Notes under the pieces: generated by a model
What the model was told of the DNA's origin: nothing
Seen by the model: only the letters and a program-made list of their open reading frames with translations
Databases searched by the model: none
Part shown: piece by piece, positions 63,275 through 64,000 of the stretch
Numbering within the stretch: position 1 is the first letter of the stretch
Layout of the letters: every line of letters starts with the position of its first letter
Assembly (NCBI GenBank): GCA_951799405.1
Contig: OX637363.1
Location: 8,928,001 to 8,992,000, forward strand
Direction: 5' to 3'
DNA from: Agapetus fuscipes
Lineage: Eukaryota; Arthropoda; Insecta; Trichoptera; Glossosomatidae
DNA length: 64,000 nucleotides
Made by a program: the position numbers and the translations under genes

Positions 63275-63506
63275 CTCACAAGTTGAAGTGGGGGTTTCCC
63301 AGCTCCCGGGATGGCTGGTTCTCATTTCTTGTGAAGGCTGAGTAAACCTTTGAGATCGAACCCTTGCTCTCGGAATGGAATGCAAGCATTCTACCAATTG
63401 AGCTATCGACCTTTTTACGAGCTTGATTGTCGTCGCTACAAAGCGCCAATTCTCAAGCAAGACCCAGTTGCTGTAAGGCTGGGTGGACCTTTGGTGGCCT
63501 TTGGTG
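63275..63506 (-). mobile_element. Dimeric SINE A-B (third locus), truncated
   Basis: SINE-B body and head complement (GAAGTGGGGGTTTCCCAGC, CTACCAATTGAGCTATCGACC) joined through TTTTTACGAGCTTG to the SINE-A body, which stops at GGTGGACCTTTGGTG. Confidence 0.85.
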
Positions 63507-64000
63507 AGTAGTGTATCTATACGATATAATTAGTGCGGGTTGGAATTTCACGGCCGGCGATTGATAATATTGTAACGAACTGGTTAACTAAACGCCATTG
63601 ATATTGGTCGAATTTAATACGATAACTAATATTAAAAGAAGAAGACGATTCTGACGTCTTACATGATTTTCTTCTTTCATTTTTTTAGTTGTAAAATTCT
63701 CTCGTGTTCTGACCATCCACCTGTCAACATGTGCTTGCGGCAGTGAGCCAAATAATGGCGTGTTGAAAAACATCGAGTTTGATTTCTGCGAGTTGTAGTC
63801 CTCTCCAGTTTTGCCCAGGATTCCTCTCTTCCATACCATCCTTTCTTATTCCTACATCCGAACCATTTTTAGACCAGATATAAATAAATAAGTCAAGGAA
63901 CATACACAACAAATTAATTTCCATATAAATATATTACTAAAGAAATCAATCACAAATTTTCCGGAAAATAATTAACTCAAAAATAGAACTTTTTGATGAA
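63507..64000. other. Mostly unassigned; RTE-D scrap at 63888-63930
   Basis: AAGTCAAGGAACATACACAAC is the RTE-D UTR start region on the minus strand. Minus-strand frames at 63588-63924 (RGLQLAEIKLDVFQH) could be a decayed element, but no family was recognised. Confidence 0.4.

Noticed and set aside
1..64000. LTR retrotransposon or integrated virus
   Set aside because: No long terminal direct repeats, gag, protease, integrase or viral replication protein could be recognised.

Overview
The window is a repeat-dense, AT-rich stretch of animal nuclear DNA, most likely from an arthropod and probably an insect. This rests on an intact RTE-like non-LTR retrotransposon, tRNA-derived SINEs, Penelope-like remnants, hAT, Tigger/pogo-like and Tc1/mariner-like DNA transposons, and one GT-AG intron. 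The species cannot be named from the sequence. No bacterial operon, CRISPR array, functional tRNA gene or complete host gene is visible. There is one 200-base assembly gap at 24295-24494. Family names used here are local labels.

RTE-D is the dominant family. An intact 1000-residue copy (endonuclease plus reverse transcriptase) lies at 39563-42565 on the minus strand. A 5'-truncated copy with intact reverse transcriptase lies at 25911-27995. About 40 pieces of its 3' end are scattered over the whole window. They share the phrase GGTTGGTATGNGGCTGACC and end in one of three short tails: (TTAGA)n, (TTTAGA)n or (TTATAGA)n. Related but diverged lines (D2, D3, E and an RTE cousin) and CR1/Jockey-type C-termini are present only as fragments.

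Three tRNA-derived SINE families were recognised. SINE-A has the head TCCGTAGTCCAGTGG plus GGGTTCGAATCCC and at least three alternative 3' parts. SINE-B has the head GGTCGATAGCTCAG. SINE-C has the head GTCGGTGTTATAGCC. SINE-A and SINE-B are joined at the same junction at three loci, so they form a dimeric SINE. One SINE-A copy carries a 5S rRNA-derived segment in front of it.

Penelope-like remnants occur at about a dozen places. Most share a hammerhead-like core (CTGANGA, hairpin, GAAA), several form long palindromes, and one retains a recognisable C-terminal protein piece.

DNA transposons: a complete hAT element with terminal inverted repeats and the exact 8-bp target duplication TCTACAAC lies at 51505-53599 and carries a spliced, 5'-shortened transposase gene. 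A second, composite hAT-type unit at 38568-43962 is bounded by the exact 8-bp duplication TTCTATTG. It encloses a transposase remnant, the intact RTE-D, an LDL-receptor class A exon with a signal peptide, and a broken C2H2 zinc-finger array. This last unit is the best candidate for something new: a transposon that appears to have enclosed host coding segments. Several MITE families (G, G2, G3, H, I, J, M) and a 277-bp tandem array (9267-10756) complete the picture. Nested insertions are common and give relative ages, for example a LINE end inside SINE-A inside RTE-D at 30498-31330.
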